Origin: Nocardiopsis sp. FIRDI 009
GTDB taxonomy: Bacteria; Actinomycetota; Actinomycetes; Streptosporangiales; Streptosporangiaceae
NCBI RefSeq assembly: GCF_003386285.1
Contig: NZ_QPNC01000008.1
Coordinates: 186,001-250,000, forward strand
Reading direction: 5' to 3'
DNA length: 64,000 nucleotides
Position numbers and translations under genes: made by a program. Positions within the stretch are counted from its first letter, which is position 1. The number at the start of each line of letters is the position of its first letter. Of this stretch, positions 51,807 to 59,962 are shown in pieces. The notes beneath the pieces are model-generated. The model worked only from the letters and a program-made list of their open reading frames with translations, did no database searches and was not told the origin of the DNA.

Positions 51807-52664
51807 ATGAGCAGGAAATACAGCCCCACCGTTCGTCGACGCCGTCTGTCTGCGGTGCTCCGCCACCTCAGGCACGAGCACGGGAAGACGCTGGAGGAGG
51901 TCACCGCAGCCCTGGAATGGTCACGCGGTCGTTTGGCCCACATGGAGGGCAACAAGTGGACGCGTCCTGACCTCGGCAACATCCGCCAACTCCTGGACTA
52001 CTTCGAGGTCAGGGATGACGCCACTCGGGAGGCGATCCTGGAGTTGGCTCGCCAGTCCCGAACGAAGGGCTGGTGGGCCAAGTTCAAGGATGTGTTCGGC
52101 GGATCCTCGTTCGTGGGATTCGAGTCCGAAGCGTCCGTCATCTCGACCTACCAGCCCATCGTGATCCCTGGTCTGCTCCAGACTGAGCGCTACGCTGCCG
52201 CATCGGCACGAGCAGCCCTTGCACGGCCTGCCGACGAGGTAGACCGCATTGTCGAAGCGCGGCTGGCCCGCCAAGAAATACTGCATGGTGAGCACCCGCC
52301 GACGATCTGGGCTGTGATCGACGAGTCAACTCTCCATCGGCTCCCCGCAGCAGAGGGCATCGCCCAGGACCAGCTTCGGCATCTCATCACCCAAGCCGAG
52401 GATCCTGACAACGCCATCACCATCCAGGTGCTCCCGTTCTCCGCAGGACTGCACCCTGGCCTCAGCGGGCCGTTCGTGCTGCTCGATTTCCCAGACGAGA
52501 TGGACGCTCCACTGGTCTATCTGGAGACCCGTACTGAGGGCCTGTTCCTGGAGGAGGAGGCCGAGGTGGCGGAGTATCGCCATGTGTTCGACCACCTCCA
52601 GGTGACAGCCAGATCGCAGCTGGAGTCCATCCGAATGATGAAGAAGATGCTTGCCGACCTCTAG
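51807..52664 (+). CDS. XRE-family regulator with DUF5753 domain
   Basis: 285 residues: an N-terminal helix-turn-helix (LSAVLRHLRHEHGKTLEEVT, LEWSRGRLAHMEGNKWTRPD) and a DUF5753 domain (SVISTYQPIVIPGLLQTERY, AVIDESTLHRL, VLPFSAGLHPGLSGPFVLLD, VYLETRTEGLFLE). In Streptomyces such proteins (WhiJ-like) work with a DUF397 partner encoded alongside. ATG at 51807 after GGGGAGAGG. Codon use is less G/C-biased than in flanking genes, suggesting acquisition. Two DUF397 genes follow. Confidence 0.9.
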   Translation: MSRKYSPTVRRRRLSAVLRHLRHEHGKTLEEVTAALEWSRGRLAHMEGNKWTRPDLGNIRQLLDYFEVRDDATREAILELARQSRTKGWWAKFKDVFGGSSFVGFESEASVISTYQPIVIPGLLQTERYAAASARAALARPADEVDRIVEARLARQEILHGEHPPTIWAVIDESTLHRLPAAEGIAQDQLRHLITQAEDPDNAITIQVLPFSAGLHPGLSGPFVLLDFPDEMDAPLVYLETRTEGLFLEEEAEVAEYRHVFDHLQVTARSQLESIRMMKKMLADL

Positions 52665-52675
52665 GAAGACCACCT

Positions 52676-52870
52676 ATGCACTCATCCGCAGACGACCTGC
52701 ACTTCCGCAAGTCCAGCTACAGCAGCACCGCACAAGAGTGTGTGGAGGTCGCAGACATGCCTAGTGGGATGGCCATGCGCGACACCAAGCATCGTGAGCT
52801 TGGCCATCTGGAGCTGCCCTCAGCCGAGTGGCACGCTTTCCTGACCTCCGCCTGCTACGACAGGACTTAG
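52676..52870 (+). CDS. DUF397 protein, copy 1
   Basis: 64-residue DUF397 protein with the family core FRKSSYSSTAQECVEVADMP, then MAMRDTKHRELGHLEL and a C-terminal W-H-AF motif. Members partner with XRE-DUF5753 regulators in morphological or antibiotic control; the biochemical role is unclear. It starts 11 bases after the regulator stop, so they are cotranscribed. A terminator follows. Confidence 0.88.
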   Translation: MHSSADDLHFRKSSYSSTAQECVEVADMPSGMAMRDTKHRELGHLELPSAEWHAFLTSACYDRT

Positions 52871-52888
52871 GTCCCCTGGAAGCAAGAA

Positions 52889-52913
52889 GGCCCCGACCGC
52901 GACGGTCGGGGCC
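52889..52913 (+). terminator. Terminator after DUF397 copy 1
   Basis: 11-bp perfect stem GGCCCCGACCG / CGGTCGGGGCC with a 3-base loop, followed by TCCTCT. Confidence 0.8.
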
Positions 52914-53047
52914 TCCTCTGCATTCATCCGTGACCCACGGTACCCGCCAACATAAGGGCGTGCCAGTAGACCGGCGGTTCTCTCCGGATAAGGACAGTTG
53001 ATCTCAGCACGCCATTGTGAAGGTCCAAGCGGGGCAGGAAGGCGACC

Positions 53048-53242
53048 ATGCACCTCTCCATGAACCCGACCTTCCGTAAGTCCAGCTACAGCGGCAGGGG
53101 TGATAACTGCGTCGAGGTCGCTGACCTGCCCGCTGGAGCTGCTGTCCGCGACACCCAGAACCGGCAGCTGGGACACATCTCGTTCGGCGACTCGTCCGAG
53201 TGGCGCGCCTTCCTCGCCGCCGTTCGACAGAAGACGAAGTAG
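53048..53242 (+). CDS. DUF397 protein, copy 2
   Basis: 64 residues, MNPTFRKSSYSGRGDNCVEV, ADLPAGAAVRDTQNRQLGHI, and an EWRAFLAAV end; clearly a paralogue of copy 1. It is separated from copy 1 by a terminator and about 175 bases, so it probably has its own promoter. Two DUF397 copies for one regulator gene could mean distinct partners or a second regulator elsewhere. Confidence 0.88.
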   Translation: MHLSMNPTFRKSSYSGRGDNCVEVADLPAGAAVRDTQNRQLGHISFGDSSEWRAFLAAVRQKTK

Positions 53243-53565
53243 TTCCCTCGAGTAGGAGCCAGGGGCTCCACGGCCCCTGGCATACCACTGCGTACCACCG
53301 GGCACGCGGGCCATGTCCTCCGTGGCCAACGCCGTGACGGCCCGGTTCTCGACCCCTCACCTTTTTATTCGTGAGGGTTATGCGTTTGCGGACTGCCCGA
53401 AAAGGAACATCAGACCTTTTCTGCGCCATTTCACCCACACGCCCGACACGAGTTCCCTACCGTGTCATCACGGCGTGGATGGCCGGACACACCACCCCGC
53501 CACTCCTCTCGGACAGCCTCCCGTGCTTCATTGACAACATGTTGTCATGATGACAGGATGCTGTC
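53243..53565. other. Intergenic region after the DUF397 genes
   Basis: About 320 bases. It contains a terminator hairpin at 53258-53281, an A/T-rich CCTTTTTATTCGTGAGGG stretch near 53360, and the tandem palindromes before the DJ-1-like gene. No gene recognised. Confidence 0.5.
53258..53281 (+). terminator. Terminator after DUF397 copy 2
   Basis: 9-bp perfect stem GCCAGGGGC / GCCCCTGGC with a 6-base loop. Confidence 0.65.
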
Positions 53566-53566
53566 A
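53532..53566. promoter_or_regulatory. Tandem TGACA-type operators overlapping the DJ-1-like start
   Basis: TGACAACATGTTGTCA (53532-53547) is a perfect 16-bp palindrome. TGACAG-GATG-CTGTCA (53551-53566) follows four bases later and runs into the ATG. TTGACA at 53531 may also be a -35. The MarR-type gene of the same operon is the likely binder. Confidence 0.6.
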
Positions 53567-54204
53567 TGAACGCACCACTCAATCGCACCGTCCACCTCGC
53601 CGTCTACGACCAGATGGCGGACTGGGAGATCGGGCACGCCATCGCACACATCCGCAACGGCCACGCGCAGCGCCGCCCCGGCCGGTACGACGTGGTCACG
53701 GTCGGCCTCACCGGCGCGCCCGTCACCACGATGGGCGGGCTCAGCGTCCTGCCCGACGTCGCGCTCCACCAGCTCAAACCGTCCGAGAGCTCGATGCTGG
53801 TCCTCCCCGGAGCGGACGGCTGGGACGCCGACCCCGAGTCGCTGTCCCCCTTCGCCTCCGCCGCCGGGATCTTCCTCGACGCCGGGGTCCCGGTCGCCGC
53901 GATCTGCGGGGCCACGGCCGGGCTGGCCCGCGAGGGGCTGCTCGACGACCGCGCCCACACCAGCGCGGCCCCCGAGTACCTGCTGGCCACCGGTTACGCG
54001 GGGATCTCCCACTACCGGTCCGAGCTGGCCGTGACCGACGGGGACCTCATCACCGCCGGTCCGACCGCTCCGATCGAGTTCGCGCGCGAGATCTTCGCCG
54101 CGCTCGACCTGTACTCCCCGCGTGTGCTGGACGCCTGGTACCGGCTCTTCGCCCGGCACGACCCGGAGGCCTTCGCCGTCCTGGCCGAGGCGTCCCGCCC
54201 ATGA
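53566..54204 (+). CDS. DJ-1/PfpI-family protein
   Basis: 212 residues of the class I glutamine amidotransferase-like fold: VHLAVYDQMADWEIGHAIAH, VTTMGGLSVLPDV, MLVLPGADGWD, and the nucleophile elbow VAAICGATAGLA with the conserved Cys. Members act as proteases, glyoxalases, chaperones or stress sensors. ATG at 53566 overlaps the second palindrome, so the leader must be short or absent. Its stop overlaps the MarR gene start (ATGA). Confidence 0.88.
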   Translation: MNAPLNRTVHLAVYDQMADWEIGHAIAHIRNGHAQRRPGRYDVVTVGLTGAPVTTMGGLSVLPDVALHQLKPSESSMLVLPGADGWDADPESLSPFASAAGIFLDAGVPVAAICGATAGLAREGLLDDRAHTSAAPEYLLATGYAGISHYRSELAVTDGDLITAGPTAPIEFAREIFAALDLYSPRVLDAWYRLFARHDPEAFAVLAEASRP

Positions 54205-54662
54205 CCCCGTCCGCGCCCGACGAACGCCCCTCCGACCTGCTGTCGGGGACCGCGCTCACCGTGTTCCGCCTCAACGGGCAGCTCATGTCGGTGGCCGAGG
54301 AGCTGGCCCGGCCGGCGGGGCTGACGGCCGCCCGGTGGCAGGTGCTGGGCGCGGTGGCCGACGAGCCCCGGACGGTGTCCGCGGTCGCCCGCAGGTTCGG
54401 CGTCTCGCGGCAGAGCGTGCAGCGCATGGCGGACCTGCTGGTGGACCAGGGGCTGGCCGAGTACCGGCCGAACCCGGAGCACAGCCGGGCCAAGCTGCTG
54501 GCCCTCACCGAGGAGGGCCGGACGGCGATGCGCCGCATCCGCCCGGACCACGCCCGGGTCGCCGCGGCGCTGGTGGACGAACTGGGAGAGGAGGAGACCA
54601 GACGCGCCCTGGAGTCACTCCGGCTGCTCTCCCGGGCGCTGGAGCGGCTCGGGGAGGACTGA
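54201..54662 (+). CDS. MarR-family transcriptional regulator
   Basis: 153 residues with the MarR winged helix: [40 protein letters not shown], then the wing [22 protein letters not shown]-terminal dimerisation helix ([16 protein letters not shown]) follows. No redox Cys is present, so a small ligand rather than oxidation is the likelier signal. Coupled to the DJ-1-like gene and probably autorepressing through the TGACA palindromes (inference). Confidence 0.9.
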   Translation: MTPSAPDERPSDLLSGTALTVFRLNGQLMSVAEELARPAGLTAARWQVLGAVADEPRTVSAVARRFGVSRQSVQRMADLLVDQGLAEYRPNPEHSRAKLLALTEEGRTAMRRIRPDHARVAAALVDELGEEETRRALESLRLLSRALERLGED

Positions 54663-54729
54663 CGCGGCCCGGAGCCGTCCGGGGCGCGGGCAGTATCGTC
54701 GGTTCCGCGTCCAGCGGAAGGAACCTTCG

Positions 54730-55743
54730 ATGATCGACCTGCGCTCCGACACGGTGACCCGCCCCACGGCGGCCATGCGCCGCGCCATCGCCGAGGCCGA
54801 GGTCGGTGACGACGTGTACGGCGAGGACCCGACCGTGCGGGCCCTGGAGGAGGAGACCGCCGCCCTGCTGGGGAAGGAGGCCGCGGTCTACGTGCCCTCC
54901 GGGCACATGGCGAACCAGATCGCGCTGTACGTGTCCACGCGCAGCGGCGAGGAGGTGTGGGCGCACGAGCACCACCACCTCATCGGCTCCGAGCAGGGCG
55001 CCGCGGCGGTCCTGTCCCGGGTGCAGCCGCGCCTGTACTCCGGCGCCCCCTTCCCGGCCGACGACGTCCTGGCCGACTGGGCGCGGGGGGCGCGGGAGGA
55101 CGACGCGCACCGCGCCGAACCGGCGCTGCTGTGGCTGGAGAACACCTTCACCGGCCAGGTCGTGCCGCTGGCCGAGCAGCGGCGGGTGGTCGCGTTCGCC
55201 CACGGCCACGGCATGCGCGCGCACCTGGACGGGGCCCGGCTGTGGAACGCGGCGGCCGCCCTGGACGTGGCGCCCGCCGAGGTCGCGGCGGGCTTCGACA
55301 CGGTGTCGGTGTGCTTCTCCAAGGGGTTGGGCGCACCGGTGGGTTCGGCGATGGCCGGCGACACCGCGACCGTCCGCCGCGCCCGGCGGGCCCGCAAACT
55401 CCTGGGCGCCGGGATGCGGCAGGCCGGGATCATCGCGGCGGGCGCCCTGCACGCGCTGCGCCACCACCGGGAGCGGATCCCGCAGGACCATACGCGCGCC
55501 GAGCTGCTCGCCGAACGGATCGGGTCGGTCCCGGGGCTGTCGGCCCAGGCCAGGACCAACGTGGTGCTGTTGGGGACGCCGGAGGGGGCCGCCGCCCGCC
55601 TGGTCGGGCTGGTGGCCGGGCACGGTGTGGCCGCCCTGGCGATCGGCCCCTCGCTCATCCGGCTCGTCGTGCACCTGGACATCACCGACGGCGACGTCGA
55701 CGAGGCCGCGGAGGCGATCGCCAAGGCCGCCCGGGAGCTGTGA
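54730..55743 (+). CDS. ltaE: Low-specificity L-threonine aldolase
   Basis: 337-residue PLP enzyme splitting threonine or allo-threonine into glycine and acetaldehyde. Landmarks are [67 protein letters not shown], and the PLP lysine in [15 protein letters not shown] at 54730 after GGAAGGAAC. Probably monocistronic. Confidence 0.93.
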   Translation: MIDLRSDTVTRPTAAMRRAIAEAEVGDDVYGEDPTVRALEEETAALLGKEAAVYVPSGHMANQIALYVSTRSGEEVWAHEHHHLIGSEQGAAAVLSRVQPRLYSGAPFPADDVLADWARGAREDDAHRAEPALLWLENTFTGQVVPLAEQRRVVAFAHGHGMRAHLDGARLWNAAAALDVAPAEVAAGFDTVSVCFSKGLGAPVGSAMAGDTATVRRARRARKLLGAGMRQAGIIAAGALHALRHHRERIPQDHTRAELLAERIGSVPGLSAQARTNVVLLGTPEGAAARLVGLVAGHGVAALAIGPSLIRLVVHLDITDGDVDEAAEAIAKAAREL

Positions 55744-55823
55744 TCCTTCCCTCCCCCGCAGGTCAGAGAAGGGGTCCAGGGCTACACTTGCCCGACCGCA
55801 CGCGGAGCCGAGCCGAGACGAGG

Positions 55824-55837
55824 TGTGACGCGTCACA
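55824..55837. promoter_or_regulatory. Perfect palindrome TGTGACGCGTCACA
   Basis: 14-bp palindrome about 60 bases before the IclR-type gene. It has CRP-like TGTGA/TCACA halves, but the four-base spacer is shorter than the usual six, so CRP binding is doubtful. Confidence 0.35.
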
Positions 55838-55861
55838 TCGCGTAGTAGCATTTCGCGTATG

Positions 55862-55872
55862 ACATTGTCGTA
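55862..55872. promoter_or_regulatory. Glycerol-regulon motif, site 1 (before the IclR gene)
   Basis: ACATTGTCGTA (reverse TACGACAATGT). Related words occur before glpK and glpD, consistent with control by the IclR/GylR-type protein. Confidence 0.5.
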
Positions 55873-55893
55873 CTAGAGAGTGGTTGCACCCCC

Positions 55894-56685
55894 ATGCCGG
55901 GAAGAATCCAGTCGATCGAACGCGCCGCCGCCATCCTCCGGCTCCTGGCCAGCGGCGCCCGGGGGCTGAGCCTGGCGGAGATCTCGCGGTCGCTCGAACT
56001 GCCCAAGGGGACCGCGCTGGGCATCCTGCGCACGCTCCAGCACGTCGGCTTCGTCGAGCAGGACCCCGAGTCGGGGCGCTACCGCCTGGGCGGCGGCATG
56101 CTGAGCCTGGGCACTCGCTACCTGGACGGCAACGAACTACGCACCCGGGCGCTGAACTGGGCGGACACCCTCGCCTCCCGCAGCGGCGAGAGCGTGCGCA
56201 TCGGCACCCTGCACAAGAGCCAGGTTCTGGTGGTGCACCACGTCTTCCGCCCGGACTCGACCCGGCAGACGCTCGACGTGGGCGACCTGCTGCCCCTGCA
56301 CGCGACCGCGATCGGCAAGGTCCTGATGGCCTTCGACCCCCTGGCCATCCCCGAGGAGGACACCCCCGCCTCCGAGAGCGAGGGCGCCGTGTCGCTGCCC
56401 GCCTTCACCCGGCACACCGTGGTCTCCCCCGTGGCGCTGGAGGAGCAGCTCGTGGAGGTGCGCGACAACGGCTGGGCCTGGGAGGCCGAGGAACTGGTCG
56501 AGGGCGAGGTGTCGATCGCGGCCCCGATCCGGGACCGCCGCGGCGTCACCGTGGGCGGGATCGGGGTACGCGGCGCCGTGGAGCGCCTGGCCTCGGACGA
56601 CGGCAAGCCGGACATGGAGCAGGTCTCCTACGTCCGCGACGCCGCCCGCGCCATCTCCCGCGACCTGGGCGCCTCCCCCTACTAG
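55894..56685 (+). CDS. gylR: IclR-family regulator of glycerol genes (GylR-like)
   Basis: 263 residues: an N-terminal winged helix (RIQSIERAAAILRLLASGAR, LSLAEISRSLELPKGTALGI, LRTLQHVGFVEQDPESGRYR) and an IclR effector domain (ESVRIGTLHKSQVLVVHHVF, LLPLHATAIGKVLMAF, VSIAAPIRDRRGVTVGGIGV). In Streptomyces GylR represses the glycerol operon and is induced by glycerol or glycerol-3-phosphate. Here glpK, glpF and glpD follow. ATG at 55894; the ribosome site is weak. Confidence 0.9.
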   Translation: MPGRIQSIERAAAILRLLASGARGLSLAEISRSLELPKGTALGILRTLQHVGFVEQDPESGRYRLGGGMLSLGTRYLDGNELRTRALNWADTLASRSGESVRIGTLHKSQVLVVHHVFRPDSTRQTLDVGDLLPLHATAIGKVLMAFDPLAIPEEDTPASESEGAVSLPAFTRHTVVSPVALEEQLVEVRDNGWAWEAEELVEGEVSIAAPIRDRRGVTVGGIGVRGAVERLASDDGKPDMEQVSYVRDAARAISRDLGASPY

Positions 56686-57118
56686 GCGGCGCCCTCTCCG
56701 CTCCGGCCGCGCCAGGCCCCCGTCGCCCGCGGGGCGGCCGGTCGTCCACAGGTCGGCGGTCGGGGGTACCGCGGGCACCCTCCGCCAGGTTGACTGGAAA
56801 CCGGGGGCTCCCACCCCGCCCGCGCCGCCCCGCCCAGGTTTCCCCGGCCCCCGAAACCGCTGGTCGGAGTGGTGCGTTCCACCCGGGTAGCGCTCCTGGC
56901 ACAGTTCACGTGAACCCATCGACGATCACTCTCCGCAACATGTGATCCACGCGACACGATTGCGTCACACCGTCTTGACATGGGAAGGAAAGACGGATGA
57001 AACTGACGCGTACTTCATACGTCAATGTCGTACGCCGTTCGGTCCATACCGACTTCACCCGTTCGACACCCATCCCGGCTTCCCACCCGCAGCCGTCCAC
57101 CGGAAGGCGAACAACCCG
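56686..57118. other. Intergenic region between gylR-like gene and glpK
   Basis: About 430 bases. The left part is G/C-rich without a gene. The right part is A/T-richer, with CTTGACATGGGAAGG (56974-56988) and the glycerol motif at 57024-57032. A separate glpK promoter is likely. Confidence 0.5.
57024..57032. promoter_or_regulatory. Glycerol-regulon motif, site 2 (before glpK)
   Basis: AATGTCGTA within CGTACTTCATACGTCAATG and TCGTACG; its reverse, TACGACATT, matches the core of the other sites with one change. About 90 bases before glpK. Confidence 0.45.
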
Positions 57119-58618
57119 ATGAGTCAGCAGTACGTCGCCGCGATCGACCAGGGCACCACGTCGAGCCGCTGCATCCTCTTCGACCGGGACGGGCGGATCG
57201 TCTCGGTCGACCAGCGCGAGCACCGACAGATCTTCCCCCAGCCGGGCTGGGTCGAGCACGACGCCGAGGAGATCTGGACCAACGTCGAGGTCGTCGTCCA
57301 GCAGGCCCTCCAGAAGAGCGACATCACCCCGGACCAGGTCGCCGCGATCGGCATCACCAACCAGCGTGAGACCACCGTCGTGTGGGACCGCGAGACCGGA
57401 AAACCGGTCCACAACGCCATCGTCTGGCAGGACACCCGCACCAACGACATCGTCCGCGAACTGGGCAACGCGGGCGGCCAGGACCGCTTCCGCGAGAAGT
57501 GCGGCCTGCCCCTGGCCACCTACTTCTCCGGCCCCAAGCTCCGCTGGCTGCTCGACAACGTCGAGGGCCTGCGCGAGCGCGCCGAGCGCGGCGAGGTGCT
57601 GTTCGGCACCATGGACACCTGGCTGATCTGGAAGCTGACCGGCCACCACGTCACCGACGTGACCAACGCCAGCCGCACCATGCTGATGAACCTCCACACG
57701 CTGGAGTGGGACCCCGAGATCCTGGACGCGATGGGCATCCCCGCCGCCATCCTCCCCGAGATCCGCTCCTCCTCCGAGGTCTACGGCACCGCCCGCGGCT
57801 ACCTCGCCGGGACGCCGGTCGCCTCCTCCCTCGGCGACCAGCACGCCGCCCTGTTCGGCCAGACCTGCTTCGACCCGGGCGACGTCAAGGGCACCTACGG
57901 CACCGGGACCTTCCTGGTCATGAACACCGGCACCGAGCCGGTCACCTCCAACAACGGGCTGCTCACCACGCTCGGCTACAAGCTGGGCGACGAGCCCGCG
58001 GTGTACGCCCTGGAGGGCTCGATCGCGGTCACCGGTTCGCTCGTGCAGTGGCTGCGCGACAACCTGGGCCTCATCTCCACCGCACCGGAGATCGAGACGC
58101 TCGCGCGCACGGTCGAGGACAACGGCGGCTGCTACATCGTGCCCGCCTTCTCCGGCCTGTTCGCCCCGCACTGGCGCAGCGACGCCCGCGGTGTCGTCGC
58201 CGGTCTGACCGGATACGTCAACAAGGGCCACATCGCCCGCGCCGTCCTGGAGGCGTCCGCCTGGCAGACGCGCGAGGTCGTCGACGCGATGAACGCCGAC
58301 TCCCAGATCGACCTGACCACGCTCAAGGTCGACGGCGGGATGACCGCCGACAACCTGCTCATGCAGATCCTGTCGGACGTCCTCGACGCCGAGGTCGTGC
58401 GCCCGATGGTCGCCGAGACCACGTGCCTGGGCGCGGCCTACGCCGCCGGTCTGGCCGTCGGCTACTGGCCGGACGTGGAGACCCTGCGCGCGAACTGGCA
58501 CAAGGCGGCCGAGTGGACCCCGAAGATGGACTCCGAGGTCCGCGAGCGCGAGTACCGCAACTGGAACAAGGCCGTGGAGCGCACGCTCGGCTGGGTCGAG
58601 CACCCGGACGGGCAGTAG
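57119..58618 (+). CDS. glpK: Glycerol kinase
   Basis: 499-residue FGGY kinase making sn-glycerol 3-phosphate. It begins [20 protein letters not shown]; further marks are [49 protein letters not shown] and the C-terminal ATP-site motif [22 protein letters not shown] at 57119 with GGAAGG upstream. It lies upstream of glpF with about 200 bases between them. Confidence 0.97.
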   Translation: MSQQYVAAIDQGTTSSRCILFDRDGRIVSVDQREHRQIFPQPGWVEHDAEEIWTNVEVVVQQALQKSDITPDQVAAIGITNQRETTVVWDRETGKPVHNAIVWQDTRTNDIVRELGNAGGQDRFREKCGLPLATYFSGPKLRWLLDNVEGLRERAERGEVLFGTMDTWLIWKLTGHHVTDVTNASRTMLMNLHTLEWDPEILDAMGIPAAILPEIRSSSEVYGTARGYLAGTPVASSLGDQHAALFGQTCFDPGDVKGTYGTGTFLVMNTGTEPVTSNNGLLTTLGYKLGDEPAVYALEGSIAVTGSLVQWLRDNLGLISTAPEIETLARTVEDNGGCYIVPAFSGLFAPHWRSDARGVVAGLTGYVNKGHIARAVLEASAWQTREVVDAMNADSQIDLTTLKVDGGMTADNLLMQILSDVLDAEVVRPMVAETTCLGAAYAAGLAVGYWPDVETLRANWHKAAEWTPKMDSEVREREYRNWNKAVERTLGWVEHPDGQ

Positions 58619-58640
58619 CGCACCACCCCTCTGACGACCG

Positions 58641-58680
58641 CTCCGGGGGTCCGCGGCGACCGCCGAGGACCCCCTGGGAG
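58641..58680 (+). terminator. Imperfect hairpin after glpK
   Basis: CTCC..GGGTCC..GGCG pairs with GCC..GGACCC..GGGAG with small bulges. Weak to moderate; read-through into glpF is possible. Confidence 0.45.
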
Positions 58681-58820
58681 CGGCACCGGGGGCACCTCGT
58701 GTGCCCCGCGCATCCCCATCACGTGACGGGTGTGTCCAACGTCGCCCCGCTCCCGCGCCCCCCGACGCGGAGCGACGGACCTCCCGCACCCCGCATGCCC
58801 CTTTCGGGGCGGAGGTCCTC

Positions 58821-59570
58821 ATGGTTTATCTGGCAGAGTTCGTCGGCACGGCGATCCTGATCCTTCTCGGTGGCGGTGTCGTCGCCGGTGTGGTGTTGGC
58901 CAAGTCCAAGTCCAACAACGCCGGCTGGATCGTCATCACGTTCGGCTGGGGCATGGCGGTCGCGATGGCCGTCTACGTCACGGGCACCACGAGCGGCGCC
59001 CACATCAACCCGGCGGTCACCATCGCGCTGGCGAGTATCGGGGACTTCTCGTGGTCCCTGGTGCCCGGGTACATCGCCGCCCAGATGGCGGGCGCCTTCA
59101 CCGGTGCGGTGCTGGTGTACCTCGTCTACCACGCGCACTGGGCGCCGACCGACGACCCCGACGCCAAGCTCGCGGTCTTCAGCACGGCCCCGGCCGTGCG
59201 CAAGCCGGTCGCCAACTTCGTCACCGAGGTCGTCGGCACCGCGATGCTGGTCCTGGGCATCCTCGGCATCGGCGCCAACTCCGGGCACGTCTCCACGGGC
59301 GGGGTGGACCTGTCCGCCCTGTTCTCCACGGGTCTGGCCCCGCTGCTGGTCGGTCTGCTCGTGTTCGCGATCGGTCTGTCCCTGGGCGGCCCGACCGGGT
59401 ACGCGATCAACCCCGCCCGTGACCTGGGCCCGCGCATCGCGCACGCGCTGCTGCCGATCCCGGGCAAGGGCTCCTCGGACTGGGGCTACGCCTGGATCCC
59501 GGTCGTCGCCCCGATCGTCGGCGGCGTCATCGGCGGCTGGATCTGGAAGCTGACCGGGTTCGGCGGCTGA
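58821..59570 (+). CDS. glpF: Glycerol facilitator (aquaglyceroporin)
   Basis: 249-residue MIP-family channel with six membrane segments and both NPA boxes: SGAHINPAVTIALAS and GYAINPARDLGPRI. The Asp directly after the second NPAR (ARDLGPR) is the GlpF-type residue that marks glycerol rather than water channels. ATG at 58821 with GGAGG at ideal spacing. A strong terminator follows, so glpD has its own promoter. Confidence 0.95.
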   Translation: MVYLAEFVGTAILILLGGGVVAGVVLAKSKSNNAGWIVITFGWGMAVAMAVYVTGTTSGAHINPAVTIALASIGDFSWSLVPGYIAAQMAGAFTGAVLVYLVYHAHWAPTDDPDAKLAVFSTAPAVRKPVANFVTEVVGTAMLVLGILGIGANSGHVSTGGVDLSALFSTGLAPLLVGLLVFAIGLSLGGPTGYAINPARDLGPRIAHALLPIPGKGSSDWGYAWIPVVAPIVGGVIGGWIWKLTGFGG

Positions 59571-59583
59571 CGCCCGTCCCGGA

Positions 59584-59632
59584 CGCGAGGGGAGCCGGGT
59601 ACCGCCACGGGGGCGGTACCCGGCTCCTCGCG
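59584..59632 (+). terminator. Strong terminator after glpF
   Basis: Long stem: GGAGCCGGGTACCGCC pairs perfectly with GGCGGTACCCGGCTCC, extended by CGCGAG/CTCGCG beyond a two-base bulge. Confidence 0.85.
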
Positions 59633-59718
59633 TCGTGGGGGCGCCCTTCCCGGCGGAGACACCGCCACGACCCGTCGGTCGGGACGCACGACCCCGACGG
59701 AACCCGGCGCCTCTACGT

Positions 59719-59737
59719 CGTTCGACAATACCGAACG
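59719..59737. promoter_or_regulatory. Glycerol-regulon motif, site 3 (before glpD)
   Basis: CGTTCG-ACAATAC-CGAACG, a perfect 6-7-6 inverted repeat. Its CGACAATACCGAACG matches the reverse strand of site 4 at 14 of 15 bases. Confidence 0.55.
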
Positions 59738-59854
59738 CTTGTGACTCTATGAACATGCCTGATTATTGAGGGAGACGATCTTTCGCGATTCCTCCCGCAG
59801 CGACGCCCGATCTCATCCGTACTCGCTGGTAAGAAGCAGGGGTATCTTCACCAT

Positions 59855-59874
59855 CGTTCGGCATTGTCGTATTA
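59855..59874. promoter_or_regulatory. Glycerol-regulon motif, site 4 (before glpD)
   Basis: CGTTCGGCATTGTCGTATTA; its reverse strand carries TACGACAATGCCGAACG. About 90-110 bases before glpD, 136 bases from site 3, which may allow looping. Confidence 0.55.
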
Positions 59875-59962
59875 TGCACAGGACACCTGCCTGAAACGTC
59901 AGAGCCCGTTCAGGTACAGGCGCGGCACCCGCCATCCCTCCCGAACGGACGGAGCACCAGCC

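Larger units (their letters stand above)
59571..59962. other. Intergenic region between glpF and glpD
   Basis: About 390 bases: the glpF terminator at 59584-59632, then A/T-richer sequence with two glycerol-motif sites at 59719-59737 and 59855-59874. No gene seen. Confidence 0.6.

Noticed and set aside
55824-55837. CRP binding site before the IclR gene
   Set aside because: TGTGA and TCACA halves are present, but the spacer is four bases instead of six, so the helical phasing is wrong for CRP.
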